The notes: generated by a model not told the origin, from the letters alone. 64,000 bases of DNA from Aliiroseovarius marinus (GCF_004360145.1 NZ_ML178712.1:228179-292178), one strand, 5' to 3'. Positions 8,574 to 17,433 are shown, counted from the stretch's first letter. Translations and numbers: made by a program.

Positions 8574-9269
8574 ATGACCGATGATCGTTTAATAGTCGCC
8601 CTCGATGTGCCCAACGCGCTGGAAGGGTTGAAACTGGCCGAAACGCTTGGCGATGCGGTGAATTTCTACAAGATCGGGCTGGGGATGCTGACCGGCGGCG
8701 GGCTGGCTTTGGCGAACGAGCTGAAGGGCGAGCTTGGCAAAAAGATCTTTCTGGACATGAAGCTTTTCGACATCGGCAACACGGTCGAAGCTGCGGTGCG
8801 TGGTCTGGCCCAATTCGATCTGGATTTCCTGACCGTCCACGGCGACCCGCATGTGGTGCGCGCCGCTGCCGAGGGCAAAGGTGGTAAGGACATGAAGATC
8901 TTGGCCGTGACCATCCTGACCTCGCTGGATCGTTCGGATCTGGATGCGGGCCTGATCAAGCCGGGCAACGTGCAGGATTTGGTACTGGAACGCGCCGCCC
9001 GCGCGATGGAGGCGGGCGCTGACGGCGTCATCGCCTCGCCGCAAGAAGCCGCGCTGATCCGCGCCCTGCCCGAAGCCGAAGGCAAGCTGATCGTCACCCC
9101 CGGCGTGCGCCCGGCTGGTGCTGCCTTGGGCGACCAGAAACGCGTGGCCACCCCGGCGCAGGCCATCAAGGACGGGGCCGATCACATCGTGGTGGGCCGC
9201 CCGATCCGCAACGCCCCCGACCCCCGCGCCGCAGCCCAAGCGGTGCTGGCGGAACTGGCCGCAATCTAA
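8574..9269 (+). CDS. pyrF: Orotidine 5'-phosphate decarboxylase
   Basis: PyrF makes UMP from OMP in the last step of de novo pyrimidine synthesis. The 231-residue protein shows the catalytic DMKLFDIGNTV motif, the early VALDV strand and the C-terminal phosphate-binding TPGVRP and VVGRPIRNA. The ATG at 8574 follows GGAG by nine bases; the frame is open earlier, but that part overlaps the clpB promoter. It is transcribed divergently from clpB and ends in a strong terminator. Confidence 0.97.
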   Translation: MTDDRLIVALDVPNALEGLKLAETLGDAVNFYKIGLGMLTGGGLALANELKGELGKKIFLDMKLFDIGNTVEAAVRGLAQFDLDFLTVHGDPHVVRAAAEGKGGKDMKILAVTILTSLDRSDLDAGLIKPGNVQDLVLERAARAMEAGADGVIASPQEAALIRALPEAEGKLIVTPGVRPAGAALGDQKRVATPAQAIKDGADHIVVGRPIRNAPDPRAAAQAVLAELAAI

Positions 9270-9273
9270 AAAC

Positions 9274-9307
9274 AAAACACCCCGCTCGGATCAGAGCGGG
9301 GTGTTTT
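9274..9307. terminator. Bidirectional terminator between pyrF and nfeD
   Basis: AAAACACCCCGCTC (9274-9287) pairs perfectly with GAGCGGGGTGTTTT (9294-9307) over a 6-base loop, giving a U-run in both directions. It serves pyrF on the plus strand and nfeD on the minus strand. Confidence 0.9.
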
Positions 9308-9328
9308 CGTTTTAACGATGGGTGCGCC

Positions 9329-9598
9329 TTACATCTCGTTGATGTCCGTGTCCCATTTCTTGGTCTGCCCCTTACGCACCCCAAAGGCCATGCGAAGGAC
9401 CAGCCAAGACGCAAGCGATACCGCGCCGAAGATTACCAGAAGCATCGGCAGGCCGACGCTGGCACCCAAGGCCAGCAGCACACCAACCGCCGTTGCGCCA
9501 ATCGCGAAGCCCAGAAAGATATAGCCGGGCGCGAGGATTTCGAGGATCACAAGCGCGATCGCCCCACCGATCCACGCCCACCAGACTGACCAAAGCAT
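9329..9598 (-). CDS. NfeD-like membrane protein
   Basis: This short NfeD-family protein (89 residues) has two to three hydrophobic segments from residue 5 to about 70 and a charged tail (VRKGQTKKWDTDINEM). NfeD proteins pair with SPFH/stomatin proteins in membrane microdomains. The ATG at 9598 overlaps the SPFH gene's TGA by one base (TGATG) and has AGGA eight bases upstream; a GTG one codon earlier is also possible. The C-terminal OB-fold domain of long NfeD proteins is lacking. Confidence 0.85.
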   Translation of the reverse strand: MLWSVWWAWIGGAIALVILEILAPGYIFLGFAIGATAVGVLLALGASVGLPMLLVIFGAVSLASWLVLRMAFGVRKGQTKKWDTDINEM

Positions 9599-10485
9599 CA
9601 CGCTTTTCCTTTCAACATGTTAAACGCATCGCCAAAGGCATCCAGCGCATTGGCGGGCAGCAGGACGGTCTGCTTGCCTTCGCCAGCACCGACAGCGGTC
9701 AAGGCCTCGACCTGTTTCAGGGCAACCTGATACTGCGCGGCCTCGATGCCGTTTTCCTTGATGGCCTTGGCGACAACCTCGGTCGCATAGGCTTCGGCAT
9801 CTGCGGTGATACGGCGTGCTTCGGCAGCCTTCTGGGCAGCATAGAGCTCGGCATCGGCCTGAAGCTCGACCGCGCGGCGTTCACCTTCGGCCTCGGTCAC
9901 CTGCGCACGGCGGGCACGTTCGGCGTTCAGCTGCTGCAACATGGCCTCGCGGGTGGCTGCATCAAGGTTCACGTCCAGGATCTCGGCCCGGGTCACTTCG
10001 ATGCCCCAGTCGTCCACTGCGTCCGCCACCTGCTGCTTGATCTGCGCGATCAGTTGCTGGCGGTTGGACTGAACCTCGTCCAGCTCCATCTCACCAATCC
10101 CGGCACGCACGATCCCGGCGACGGTCGTCGCAATCGCAGCGTCCACGTCACGAATACGATAGACCGTCTTTTCCGGCTCGAGAATGCGGTAGAAGACCGA
10201 GGTCTCGACCTGCACCAGCACGTTGTCCGAGGTAATGGCGTCTTGGCTGGCATTCGGCAGCTGACGCTCAAGGATCGACACCTTGTGGCGCACACGATCC
10301 AGAAACGGCACAATAAAGTTGATGCCCGGCCCAAGAACCGCTTGCAAACGGCCGAATCGCTCGACCACGTATTTTTCACTTTGCGGAACGATCTTTACGC
10401 CCCGGAAAACTGTCAAAATCAAGAATGCGGCCAGCAGGAGCAATACAATGTTGCCGCCGCCGATACCGTTCAAAATCTCATCCAT
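9598..10485 (-). CDS. SPFH/band-7 membrane protein (QmcA/stomatin-like)
   Basis: The 295-residue product has one N-terminal transmembrane helix (about residues 8-27), then an SPFH domain (VPQSEKYVVERFGR, GPGINFIVPFLDRV, ITSDNVLVQVE, RAEILDVNL) and an Ala/Glu-rich coiled coil (ERARRAQVTEAEGERRAVE). Proteins of this type oligomerise on the membrane and organise or protect membrane proteins. It forms a translationally coupled pair with the NfeD-like gene downstream, an arrangement common for these families. Confidence 0.92.
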   Translation of the reverse strand: MDEILNGIGGGNIVLLLLAAFLILTVFRGVKIVPQSEKYVVERFGRLQAVLGPGINFIVPFLDRVRHKVSILERQLPNASQDAITSDNVLVQVETSVFYRILEPEKTVYRIRDVDAAIATTVAGIVRAGIGEMELDEVQSNRQQLIAQIKQQVADAVDDWGIEVTRAEILDVNLDAATREAMLQQLNAERARRAQVTEAEGERRAVELQADAELYAAQKAAEARRITADAEAYATEVVAKAIKENGIEAAQYQVALKQVEALTAVGAGEGKQTVLLPANALDAFGDAFNMLKGKA

Positions 10486-10543
10486 TAAGAAAGCCTCTCA
10501 CTGTCCACGATTGGTTGATAAATGGGGATGAAATGCCCGAATT

Positions 10544-10978
10544 TCAACCGCTAATGCGCGAAAGCGCGGCCAAACCGGACTGCACGCGCGGCTTGAAATG
10601 CGCGATGGAACGCGGGTCGGAAAGCCAGTCTTCGGGGGCCACCAACCGCCAGCATTGGCCTTCATTTCCAAGCTGGATCTGCGCCTCGGCCCCCTTAGGC
10701 AGAACCGCCCCAAACCACCACGAAAAACGGCCCGGGTCATGCGGGCTTTCAAAGCGCTGTTTCCAGAGCAACTGGGCGGGTGAAATGGTTAACGACAGCT
10801 CCTCAAGCGTCTCGCGCAGCACGCAGTCCTCGGGCGTTTCACCGGGCTCCGGTCCACCACCGGGCATGTCCCACATATCGGGAAACGGGATGTCCGAACG
10901 ATCATCCCGCAAAAGGGTTACAAGCTGCCCGCCAATCAGCAGGACCAGTTTCGCGCCCATGAAGTCGTCTGTGCTCAT
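10544..10978 (-). CDS. Nudix hydrolase
   Basis: The 144-residue protein has a Nudix box, GGPEPGETPEDCVLRETLEE followed by LSL, matching GX5EX7REUXEEXGU except that the usual Gly is Ser. It should hydrolyse a nucleoside diphosphate linked to another group; the substrate cannot be told. It is followed 58 bases later by the SPFH gene on the same strand. No strong ribosome-binding site precedes the ATG at 10978, and an ATG six codons later is an alternative. Confidence 0.88.
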   Translation of the reverse strand: MSTDDFMGAKLVLLIGGQLVTLLRDDRSDIPFPDMWDMPGGGPEPGETPEDCVLRETLEELSLTISPAQLLWKQRFESPHDPGRFSWWFGAVLPKGAEAQIQLGNEGQCWRLVAPEDWLSDPRSIAHFKPRVQSGLAALSRISG

Positions 10979-11029
10979 GGGGTCAGACTAGGCCTGTTCC
11001 CCACCCGCCGCATCCGCTAATTTCGCGCC

Positions 11030-12283
11030 ATGCCGTCCTTATGCCGCAAATGCCTGACCCAGTTCGACACGGGCCGCCGCTGCCCGTCCTGCAACAGCCC
11101 CCGCGTGCTGTCGCACCCGGAACTGTTTGACCTGTCGATCGCGCATATGGATTGCGACGCGTTCTATGCCTCGGTCGAAAAGCGCGACAATCCCGAGCTT
11201 GCGGACAAGCCCGTGATCATCGGAGGCGGCAAGCGTGGCGTTGTGTCGACGGCCTGCTATGTCGCCCGCATTCGCGGTGTCCGCTCGGCCATGCCGATGT
11301 TTCAGGCGCTGAAACTGTGCCCCGACGCGGTGGTGATCCGCCCGCGCGGCAGCCATTACGCGGCCGTATCCAAACAAATCCGCGCGATGATGGACGAGCT
11401 GACCCCGGCCGTCGAACCCCTGTCGCTGGACGAGGCGTTTCTGGACATGACAGGCACCGCCGCACTGCATGGCGCCCCGCCTGCGGTCATGCTGGCGCGA
11501 CTGGTCAACCGAATGGAGGACGAGCTGGGCCTGACCGGCTCCATCGGTCTGAGTCACAACAAGTTTCTGGCCAAGGTCGCCTCTGATCTGGACAAGCCGC
11601 GTGGGTTTTCAGTGATTGGCAAGGCCGAGACGATGGACTTCCTGCGCGACAAGCCCGTAGGCCTGATTTGGGGTGTGGGCGGTGTCAGCCAAGCGCAGTT
11701 GGACAAGGCAGGCGTCCACACGTTCGAGGACCTGTTGCGCTGGGACAAAGAGGACCTCGTGGCCCGTTTCGGCGGCATGGGCGAACGTCTGTGGCATTTG
11801 GCGCGCGGACAGGACAAACGCCGCGTGTCCGCCCATGCGCCGATCAAGTCGATCTCGAACGAAACCACGTTTTTCGAGGATACGGCCAATCCCGAGCTGC
11901 TGGACGGCCACTTGTGGCGACTGGCCGAGAATGTCTCGGACCGGGCCAAGGCACGGGATATGGCGGGACAGGTCGTGACCCTGAAACTAAAACGCGCCGA
12001 TTTCCGCGCGCTGAGCCGCCAAAGCAATCTGGGCGACATGACCCAAAGTGCCGATCGCATCTATCGCACCGCGCGCGCGTTGCTGGACACAGTGCTGGAC
12101 AAAGGGCCGTTTCGCCTGATCGGGGTCGGCCTCAGCCATATCGGCCCGGCCGCCCAGACCGACACGACGCAAGATCTTTTGGACCCAAACGCCGAACAGC
12201 GGCGTCAGGCAGAGAAAGCCACCGACGCCATTCGTGCGCGGTTTGGGAAAGATGCGATCAAGAAAGGGCGCGGACTGCGCTAA
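11030..12283 (+). CDS. dinB: DNA polymerase IV (DinB) with N-terminal zinc ribbon
   Basis: This Y-family translesion polymerase has catalytic acids at D41 (MDCDAFYASVE) and D134/E135 (SLDEAFLDMTG), an aromatic residue at the steric-gate position in FYASVE, and the helix-hairpin-helix region GLIWGVGG. The first 21 residues add a CxxC...CxxC zinc ribbon (C5, C8, C18, C21), not found in E. coli DinB. A canonical C-terminal clamp-binding QLxLF is not obvious; TTQDLLDP near the end may be a weak version. Length is 417 residues. The stop lies only three bases from the stop of the convergent amidohydrolase gene. Confidence 0.95.
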   Translation: MPSLCRKCLTQFDTGRRCPSCNSPRVLSHPELFDLSIAHMDCDAFYASVEKRDNPELADKPVIIGGGKRGVVSTACYVARIRGVRSAMPMFQALKLCPDAVVIRPRGSHYAAVSKQIRAMMDELTPAVEPLSLDEAFLDMTGTAALHGAPPAVMLARLVNRMEDELGLTGSIGLSHNKFLAKVASDLDKPRGFSVIGKAETMDFLRDKPVGLIWGVGGVSQAQLDKAGVHTFEDLLRWDKEDLVARFGGMGERLWHLARGQDKRRVSAHAPIKSISNETTFFEDTANPELLDGHLWRLAENVSDRAKARDMAGQVVTLKLKRADFRALSRQSNLGDMTQSADRIYRTARALLDTVLDKGPFRLIGVGLSHIGPAAQTDTTQDLLDPNAEQRRQAEKATDAIRARFGKDAIKKGRGLR

Positions 12284-12286
12284 GGG

Positions 12287-13147
12287 CTATTCAGCCGCGA
12301 GCGTCGCATCACGCCGTCCAATGTCAGCGATCTGCGCAATGACGGTGCGCAGACGGCTTTGTACCTCGGTAAAGCGATAGTTCGGCGTGATCGACGCCTC
12401 GTCCATATAAAGCGAGCGGTCGATCTCGATCTGGACCACATGGCGACCGGCCTGCGGGCGACCATAATGCTGCACCATGAAGGCGCCCGCAAACGGCATG
12501 TTGCGCGCCGTGCGGAAGCCCGCGTCCTGAAATGCGGCCTCAACCGCATCAACAATCTCCGCGTTGGCCGAGGCCCCGAATCTATCGCCCAATACAATTT
12601 CCGGCATGTCCGAGGCGCTGCGGCGCAGGCTAGCCAAGGCCTCGTGCGGCATGGAATGGCAATCCAGCAGGATCGCCTGCCCATAACGCGACACGTTCGT
12701 GTCCATCAGCTCGCGCAGGGCGTTGTGATAGGGATGCCAGTGGGCGCTTAGACGCTTCTGCGCCGCCCCAAGGGTCATCTTGCCGCGATAGATCGCGCGC
12801 CCGCCAGCCACGACGCGGGGAATCACCCCCAGCCCAGACGAGATGCGCGGGTTCAGCGTGGACCTGCGCAGCCCAGAAATTAGCGCGGGGTCGAGTTCAT
12901 CCGCACCGCGGTTCAAATCCACATAAGCGCGGGGCGTATTGGCGCACAGGAACGGCGCACCGCATTCCGTCGCGAAGGCATAAAGCCTGTCCACATAGGC
13001 ATCTTCCGAGGATCGGATCGTGCGTTCATCAAGGATCGTGTCATTCAGGAACGCCTCGTCATAGTGCGATCCACTATGGGGCGACGCGAAAACAACGCTC
13101 GTGTCTTCGAACCGTGGTCGATACAACGAAAATGTCTGCGCCTGCAT
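12287..13147 (-). CDS. N-formylglutamate amidohydrolase family protein
   Basis: The 286-residue protein carries the family's zinc-site motifs: FASPHSGSHYDEAFL near the N-terminus, RAYVDLNRGADELD, ILLDCHSMPH and VQIEIDRSLYMDE. In the family this hydrolyses N-formylglutamate to glutamate and formate at the end of histidine breakdown, but no other hut genes are nearby, so a related amidase role is possible. AGGAGG lies seven bases before the ATG. The 3' end faces dinB with a 3-base gap and no room for a terminator. Confidence 0.9.
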   Translation of the reverse strand: MQAQTFSLYRPRFEDTSVVFASPHSGSHYDEAFLNDTILDERTIRSSEDAYVDRLYAFATECGAPFLCANTPRAYVDLNRGADELDPALISGLRRSTLNPRISSGLGVIPRVVAGGRAIYRGKMTLGAAQKRLSAHWHPYHNALRELMDTNVSRYGQAILLDCHSMPHEALASLRRSASDMPEIVLGDRFGASANAEIVDAVEAAFQDAGFRTARNMPFAGAFMVQHYGRPQAGRHVVQIEIDRSLYMDEASITPNYRFTEVQSRLRTVIAQIADIGRRDATLAAE

Positions 13148-13301
13148 CTTTGCCTCCTAAGCTCTTTATAAAGTAAAAAACTCTTGCCAAAAGCCCTTGC
13201 GCGCGGCCCCGACTCCTTTTATAGCAACGCGGACCGGCGCGGGGTTTCCCGCGTCTCATCGTTTGGATCGGCCTGAATGGGTTGTTTCGACACAGATTTT
13301 C

Positions 13302-13376
13302 GGGCGATTAGCTCAGCGGTAGAGCACTTCGTTGACATCGAAGGGGTCACTGGTTCGATCCCAGTATCGCCCACCA
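13302..13376 (+). tRNA. tRNA-Val (anticodon GAC)
   Basis: The 75-base sequence folds into a cloverleaf: acceptor GGGCGAT/ATCGCCC, D-arm GCTCAGCGGTAGAGC, anticodon stem CTTCG/CGAAG with loop TTGACAT (anticodon GAC), T-arm CTGGTTCGATCCCAG, and an encoded CCA end. Confidence 0.97.
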
Positions 13377-13458
13377 TGAACCGCCAGATGACCTAAAGGT
13401 CAGAAGGTATAACTGAAGCCAAGGCGCAACCGCAGCGCCGCGTAGAAGGAGAAGGACC

Positions 13459-13584
13459 ATGAAAGTTCGCAACTCGCTCCGCTCGCTGAAAAACCGTCAC
13501 CGCGATTGCCGCGTCGTGCGCCGTAAAGGCCGCGTATACGTGATCAACAAGACGCAGCGCCGGTTCAAAGCCCGTCAGGGCTAA
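13459..13584 (+). CDS. rpmJ: 50S ribosomal protein L36
   Basis: The 41-residue protein starts [20 protein letters not shown] and ends [11 protein letters not shown]. It is the longer L36 form without the full four-Cys zinc site (only C17 is left), the non-zinc version usual in this group. AAGGAGAAGG lies just upstream. It follows tRNA-Val by 82 bases and ends in a strong terminator; the two may be co-transcribed. Confidence 0.97.
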   Translation: MKVRNSLRSLKNRHRDCRVVRRKGRVYVINKTQRRFKARQG

Positions 13585-13608
13585 TCGCTTCAGCAGCGTT
13601 ACAGAAGA

Positions 13609-13632
13609 AGCCGCCCAATGGGCGGCTTTTTT
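13609..13632 (+). terminator. Terminator of rpmJ
   Basis: AGCCGCCC (13609-13616) pairs with GGGCGGCT (13620-13627) over a 3-base loop and is followed by six T. It lies between convergent genes and may also serve the caspase-like gene on the minus strand. Confidence 0.9.
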
Positions 13633-13654
13633 GTTTCAGTCAGGTGTCACCCCA

Positions 13655-15115
13655 TCAGTTTGCGCCAATCAACAGCCGGACGAGCGTGATCTTGTCGACA
13701 AACCCGGTCGCCTGAAGACCCCGGCTTTTCTGGAACTTCCGGATCGCTTTGCGTGTCTTCGCATCGAACGTCCCATCGGTTGCGCCGGGATCAAAGCCCA
13801 AATTGGCGAGGCGTGTTTCCACGAACAGCCGTATCTGAGGGCTCTTCAGCACGTCCTTCTCGGCCGCAAGAGCCGCTTTGCGCGCCTGAGCCTGCTTCAG
13901 CTCTGCAATGCGCTTGTCGGCAAGCTCGGCATAATAGCCTTTCGGAAAGGCCTTCAGATAAGCCTGATAAGACTGGACGGAGTTCGTATCTTTCGCCTCG
14001 TTCCAAGCCCGCCGCTCTTTCCGGCTGACCGAAGATTCAGACTTTCGTTCCCATTCATCCAGCTGCGCCTGCGCTTGGTCGGCATACAGACCATCAGGAT
14101 ACCGTTTCAGGTAGGCAAACAAGCCGCGCACGTCACCGTTTTTGCCGGTCTGTTCCCAGTACGCACGATCTTCCCGCTCCAACGCCTCTTGTCGCTTGCG
14201 GGCCTCCTCTTCAAGGATCGCTGCGCGTTTGTCAGCCATGTCCCCCAACAGGCGGATCTGCTGCAGGTTCAAATAACCGCTTTCCCGTACTCCGCTATCG
14301 CGTTGCCAATCTGCGATCGCCGCCCGGGTTCCGCGGCCAAAGATGCCGTCGATTCCGCCCGGATCAAACCCAAGCAACGCCAGATCACGCTGAACATTGC
14401 GACGGTCCGTGCGCGTAAGGTTCAATTCCTGCTCGACCTGCTCGGCTTTCGAGATTTGGGGTTTCGTAAAGGGGGACAGATCGGACAGGTGGCCATAGGG
14501 CGTCACAGCCGGGTATCTTGCGCGCAGCCGGCTTGCCATGCGCGCACCTTCGGCCAACGCCACCCGATCCACATAGCGCGCCAATCTGTCGGCTGGTCCG
14601 ACCAGAACTGTCACACCTTCGGGGGCCTCAATCTCGCCAACTCCGGGCGTAAGGCCCTGACCAAGTTCCGTTCCCTCGCCTAGCGGCGCAAGCAGCACCA
14701 AAGCGCTTTCCGGAAAACCTGAAGCCGTACTTAAAATGGCGCTGAGAGGTACCGCTGTCGCACCAATGCTAAGATCCGATGGCTCGTCGCCATAGCGGGT
14801 GATCAGCCATGTCTCGTCGCCGTCCGTGGCAAAGCGCCCGGACAGCATAATCAACACACGCTCGGCCTCTTGCGCATCTTCACGGAACGCCGTGATGGTG
14901 TCCCAAGCGTTCTCGGCCCGCTCGGACTCGCTCACGTGCAGGTCAAAGCCCGCTTCCCCAAGACGATCACGAAACACGTCCGCTTGGTCCAAACCCGCGA
15001 CGTCGTCGTAATACCGATAGTCTTCTTGTGAAACGATCAGCGCTGCATCCTGCGCGCTTGCCTGCGTTGCCGCCCCCAAAAGCGCGGCAAGTGAGATTGT
15101 TTTCCGAATGTTCAT
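13655..15115 (-). CDS. Secreted caspase-like (apparently inactive) protein with two peptidoglycan-binding domains
   Basis: The 486-residue protein has a signal peptide (residues 1-21, ending ASA), a caspase/C14-like fold at about 22-215, a first peptidoglycan-binding domain at about 235-290 (LLGFDPGGIDGIFGRGTRAA), a charged helix, two repeats of the type AYLKxxPxGxYAxxA (about 333-355 and 385-405), and a second peptidoglycan-binding domain at about 428-483. The expected catalytic His strand (GHG) reads SGRF at 92-95, and the catalytic Cys strand (DACR) reads LAPLGEG at 142-148, so protease activity looks lost. GGAGG precedes the ATG at 15115. It probably binds the cell wall. Confidence 0.8.
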   Translation of the reverse strand: MNIRKTISLAALLGAATQASAQDAALIVSQEDYRYYDDVAGLDQADVFRDRLGEAGFDLHVSESERAENAWDTITAFREDAQEAERVLIMLSGRFATDGDETWLITRYGDEPSDLSIGATAVPLSAILSTASGFPESALVLLAPLGEGTELGQGLTPGVGEIEAPEGVTVLVGPADRLARYVDRVALAEGARMASRLRARYPAVTPYGHLSDLSPFTKPQISKAEQVEQELNLTRTDRRNVQRDLALLGFDPGGIDGIFGRGTRAAIADWQRDSGVRESGYLNLQQIRLLGDMADKRAAILEEEARKRQEALEREDRAYWEQTGKNGDVRGLFAYLKRYPDGLYADQAQAQLDEWERKSESSVSRKERRAWNEAKDTNSVQSYQAYLKAFPKGYYAELADKRIAELKQAQARKAALAAEKDVLKSPQIRLFVETRLANLGFDPGATDGTFDAKTRKAIRKFQKSRGLQATGFVDKITLVRLLIGAN

Positions 15116-15163
15116 GTCTGAATGCCTCCACCAATCTACAGCGCTTAAACGCACCTTACATAG

Positions 15164-15193
15164 ATATAGTGTCGGCAATCCCGTTTATCTCAA
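15164..15193 (-). promoter_or_regulatory. Candidate sigma-70 promoter of the caspase-like gene
   Basis: On the minus strand, TTGAGA (15193-15188) is followed 18 bases later by CTATAT (15169-15164), about 50 bases before the ATG at 15115. Confidence 0.4.
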
Positions 15194-15233
15194 AGGGGAA
15201 AACTATTCGGTTGGTCGCCCTAAAGGCCAAGCG

Positions 15234-15259
15234 ACTGGCCAGACTGAAATCTGGCCAGT
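15234..15259 (-). terminator. Hairpin after the acyl-CoA ligase gene
   Basis: ACTGGCCAGA (15234-15243) pairs perfectly with TCTGGCCAGT (15250-15259) over a 6-base loop, just past the stop at 15270. No U-run follows on the minus strand, so it may be a 3'-end stabiliser or a weak terminator. Confidence 0.5.
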
Positions 15260-15269
15260 GCTTCGAGTA

Positions 15270-16490
15270 TCAGTCGTAGACGCGCTGGTCGTCGATGACG
15301 ATGCCGTCATTCGGGAGGCTGCCCGGCGCGACCAGTTCGATCTTGCCCTTCAGCTTCAGCGTATCGGCCACCGACTTGGCATAGGCGTTGGCGTCACCAC
15401 CGTCGGCCTCGACCTGAACGGTCATGGCGTCCATCTCGCCTTCGCGCGTTGCGATCACGCGGGCCTTGGCGACCTCGGCGTGTTTGGCGACGAAATCTGC
15501 GACCTGCTCGGGGCGGACAAACATGCCCTTGATCTTGGCGGTCTGGTCAGCACGCCCCATCCAGCCCTTTATCCGCATGTTGGTGCGGCCACAGGGGCTG
15601 ACGCCCGGCAGCACAGCCGACAGATCGCCGGTGGCAAAGCGGATCAGCGGATAGTCGGGGTTCAGCGTGGTCACGACGACCTCGCCCACTTCACCCGGCG
15701 CAACGGGGTCGCCAGTGCCGGGGCGGACGATCTCGACGATCACACCTTCGTCCACGATCATGCCTTCCATCGCGTCGCTTTCATAAGCCACGTTGCCCAG
15801 ATCAGCAGTCGCATAGCTTTGCAGGCAGGTGATGCCGCGATCGGCGTATTCCTGACGCAGGCTGGGGAACAGCGCCCCGCCACCCACGGCAGCTTTGGTG
15901 ATCTTCAGTTGCACGCCATCCGCATCCGCACGATCCAGAATGATCTTCAGATAGTCGGGCGTCCCGGCATAAGCCGTGGTGCCGATGTCGGCAGCGGCGC
16001 GAACCTGAAGCTCGGTCTGGCCAACGCCGGCGGGCACAACAGCTGCGCCTACTGCACGTGCGCCGTTCTCGAAAATCATGCCAGCTGGCGTCAGGTGATA
16101 GCCAAAGCAGTTCTGAACGATGTCGCCCTTACCGATGCCGCACGCGTTCAGGAAACGCCCCATGCGCCACCAGTCATGGCCAACCCCACCGGGTTCATAG
16201 ATCGGGCCGGGGCTTTGGAAGATATGCGCGAATTCATGCGTCGGCAGACCGCCAAAGCCACCCAGGGGGCCGTCAGCCGCCTGTGCCTTGCCGATCTCGG
16301 ACTTGCGCAGAACCGGCAGCGCTGCCAGCGCCTCGACCGAGGTCACGCCTGCCGCGTCGACATCCGCCAGAAGAGTGGCATAGCCGGACAACGCCTTGGC
16401 GCGGGCGATCTGCTCGGGAAGAGCGGTCGCCAATCCAGCAGCACGTTCTTCTTCAGAACGGGTCTCGAGCGCATCAAAATAGTTGGACAT
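15270..16490 (-). CDS. Phenylacetate-CoA-ligase-like AMP-binding enzyme
   Basis: This 406-residue protein resembles the PaaK branch of acyl-CoA ligases, which lack the long N-terminal domain: FGYHLTPAG, a substrate/adenylate strand QSYATADLGNVAYES, PLIRFATGDLSAV and GRADQTAKIKGMFVRPEQV. It should form an acyl-AMP and then an acyl-CoA from a carboxylate. The C-terminus reads PGSLPNDGIVIDDQR where PaaK has the adenylation lysine, so the Lys is not evident. It is the last gene of the liv cluster, 82 bases after livF, which suggests that it acts on the imported substrate. AGAGG precedes the ATG at 16490. Confidence 0.82.
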   Translation of the reverse strand: MSNYFDALETRSEEERAAGLATALPEQIARAKALSGYATLLADVDAAGVTSVEALAALPVLRKSEIGKAQAADGPLGGFGGLPTHEFAHIFQSPGPIYEPGGVGHDWWRMGRFLNACGIGKGDIVQNCFGYHLTPAGMIFENGARAVGAAVVPAGVGQTELQVRAAADIGTTAYAGTPDYLKIILDRADADGVQLKITKAAVGGGALFPSLRQEYADRGITCLQSYATADLGNVAYESDAMEGMIVDEGVIVEIVRPGTGDPVAPGEVGEVVVTTLNPDYPLIRFATGDLSAVLPGVSPCGRTNMRIKGWMGRADQTAKIKGMFVRPEQVADFVAKHAEVAKARVIATREGEMDAMTVQVEADGGDANAYAKSVADTLKLKGKIELVAPGSLPNDGIVIDDQRVYD

Positions 16491-16572
16491 GAGCAAAACC
16501 TCTGTCTGCGCCGACCGAGATCGGCGTTAAATCATGATAAAGTTGGGTCGCCTTAAAAGGAGGCGGGCCTAA

Positions 16573-17397
16573 TTAGGCCAGCCAACGCTTACGGCGGCGA
16601 TACGAGCGCACGTCGCGGAAGCTCTTACGACCTTCATCCGACATACCCAGGTAGAATTCTTTAACGTCCGGGTTCTCGCGCAGTTCGGCGGCAGGGCCGT
16701 CCATCACGATGCGGCCGTTTTCCAGAATATAGCCATAGTGGGCGTATTTCAGCGCCACGTTGGTGTTCTGCTCAGCCAGCAGGAACGTGGTGCCCTGCTC
16801 TTCGTTCAGACGTTTTACGATCTCGAAGATCTGCTCCACCAGCTGCGGGGCCAGACCCATCGAGGGTTCGTCCAGCAGGATCATCTCGGGGCGCGACATC
16901 ATTGCGCGGCCCATGGCAACCATCTGCTGCTCACCACCCGAGGTATAGCCAGCCTGCGACTTGCGGCGTTCGGCCAGGCGCGGGAAGTATTCATAGACCA
17001 TTTCCAGGTCTTTCGCGATCGCGGCGCGGCCATCGGTGCGGGTGTAGGCACCGGTCATCAGGTTCTCTTCCACGGTGAGGTGTTCAAAGCAGTGACGGCC
17101 TTCCATCACCTGAATAACACCGCGTTTCACCAAAGCGGCCGGGTTCAGTTCGGCGATGTTTTCGCCCATGTGGTCAATCGTGCCCTTGGTCACTTCGCCA
17201 CGCTCTGCCTGAAGCAGGTTCGAAATGGCCTTAAGGGTCGTCGTTTTCCCTGCACCGTTACCACCAAGAAGCGCAGTGATGCCGCCCTTGGGAACAGACA
17301 GGCTTACGCCTTTCAGCACGAGGATCACGTGATTGTAGATGACCTCGATATTGTTGACCTCAAGCAGGGTCTCGTCGGTCTTAACAGTGTCCAGCAT
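16573..17397 (-). CDS. livF: LivF-type ABC transporter ATPase
   Basis: This is the second ATPase of a branched-chain-amino-acid-type (HAAT) importer. Walker A is GGNGAGKTT, the signature is TSGGEQQM (a variant of LSGGQ typical of this subfamily), and Walker B is MILLDEPSMGL. The C-terminal basic tail (SYRRRKRWLA) extends past the usual LivF end. The gene lies after livK, separated by a strong hairpin, and before a PaaK-like ligase. Confidence 0.93.
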   Translation of the reverse strand: MLDTVKTDETLLEVNNIEVIYNHVILVLKGVSLSVPKGGITALLGGNGAGKTTTLKAISNLLQAERGEVTKGTIDHMGENIAELNPAALVKRGVIQVMEGRHCFEHLTVEENLMTGAYTRTDGRAAIAKDLEMVYEYFPRLAERRKSQAGYTSGGEQQMVAMGRAMMSRPEMILLDEPSMGLAPQLVEQIFEIVKRLNEEQGTTFLLAEQNTNVALKYAHYGYILENGRIVMDGPAAELRENPDVKEFYLGMSDEGRKSFRDVRSYRRRKRWLA

Positions 17398-17433
17398 ATC
17401 AGGTCGTCCTGTTCGTATTCGTTTCTGGGGGTC

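Noticed and set aside
13302-13376. tRNA-Val as an integration site for a genomic island
   Set aside because: The flanking genes are ordinary core genes, with no integrase and no repeat of the tRNA 3' end.
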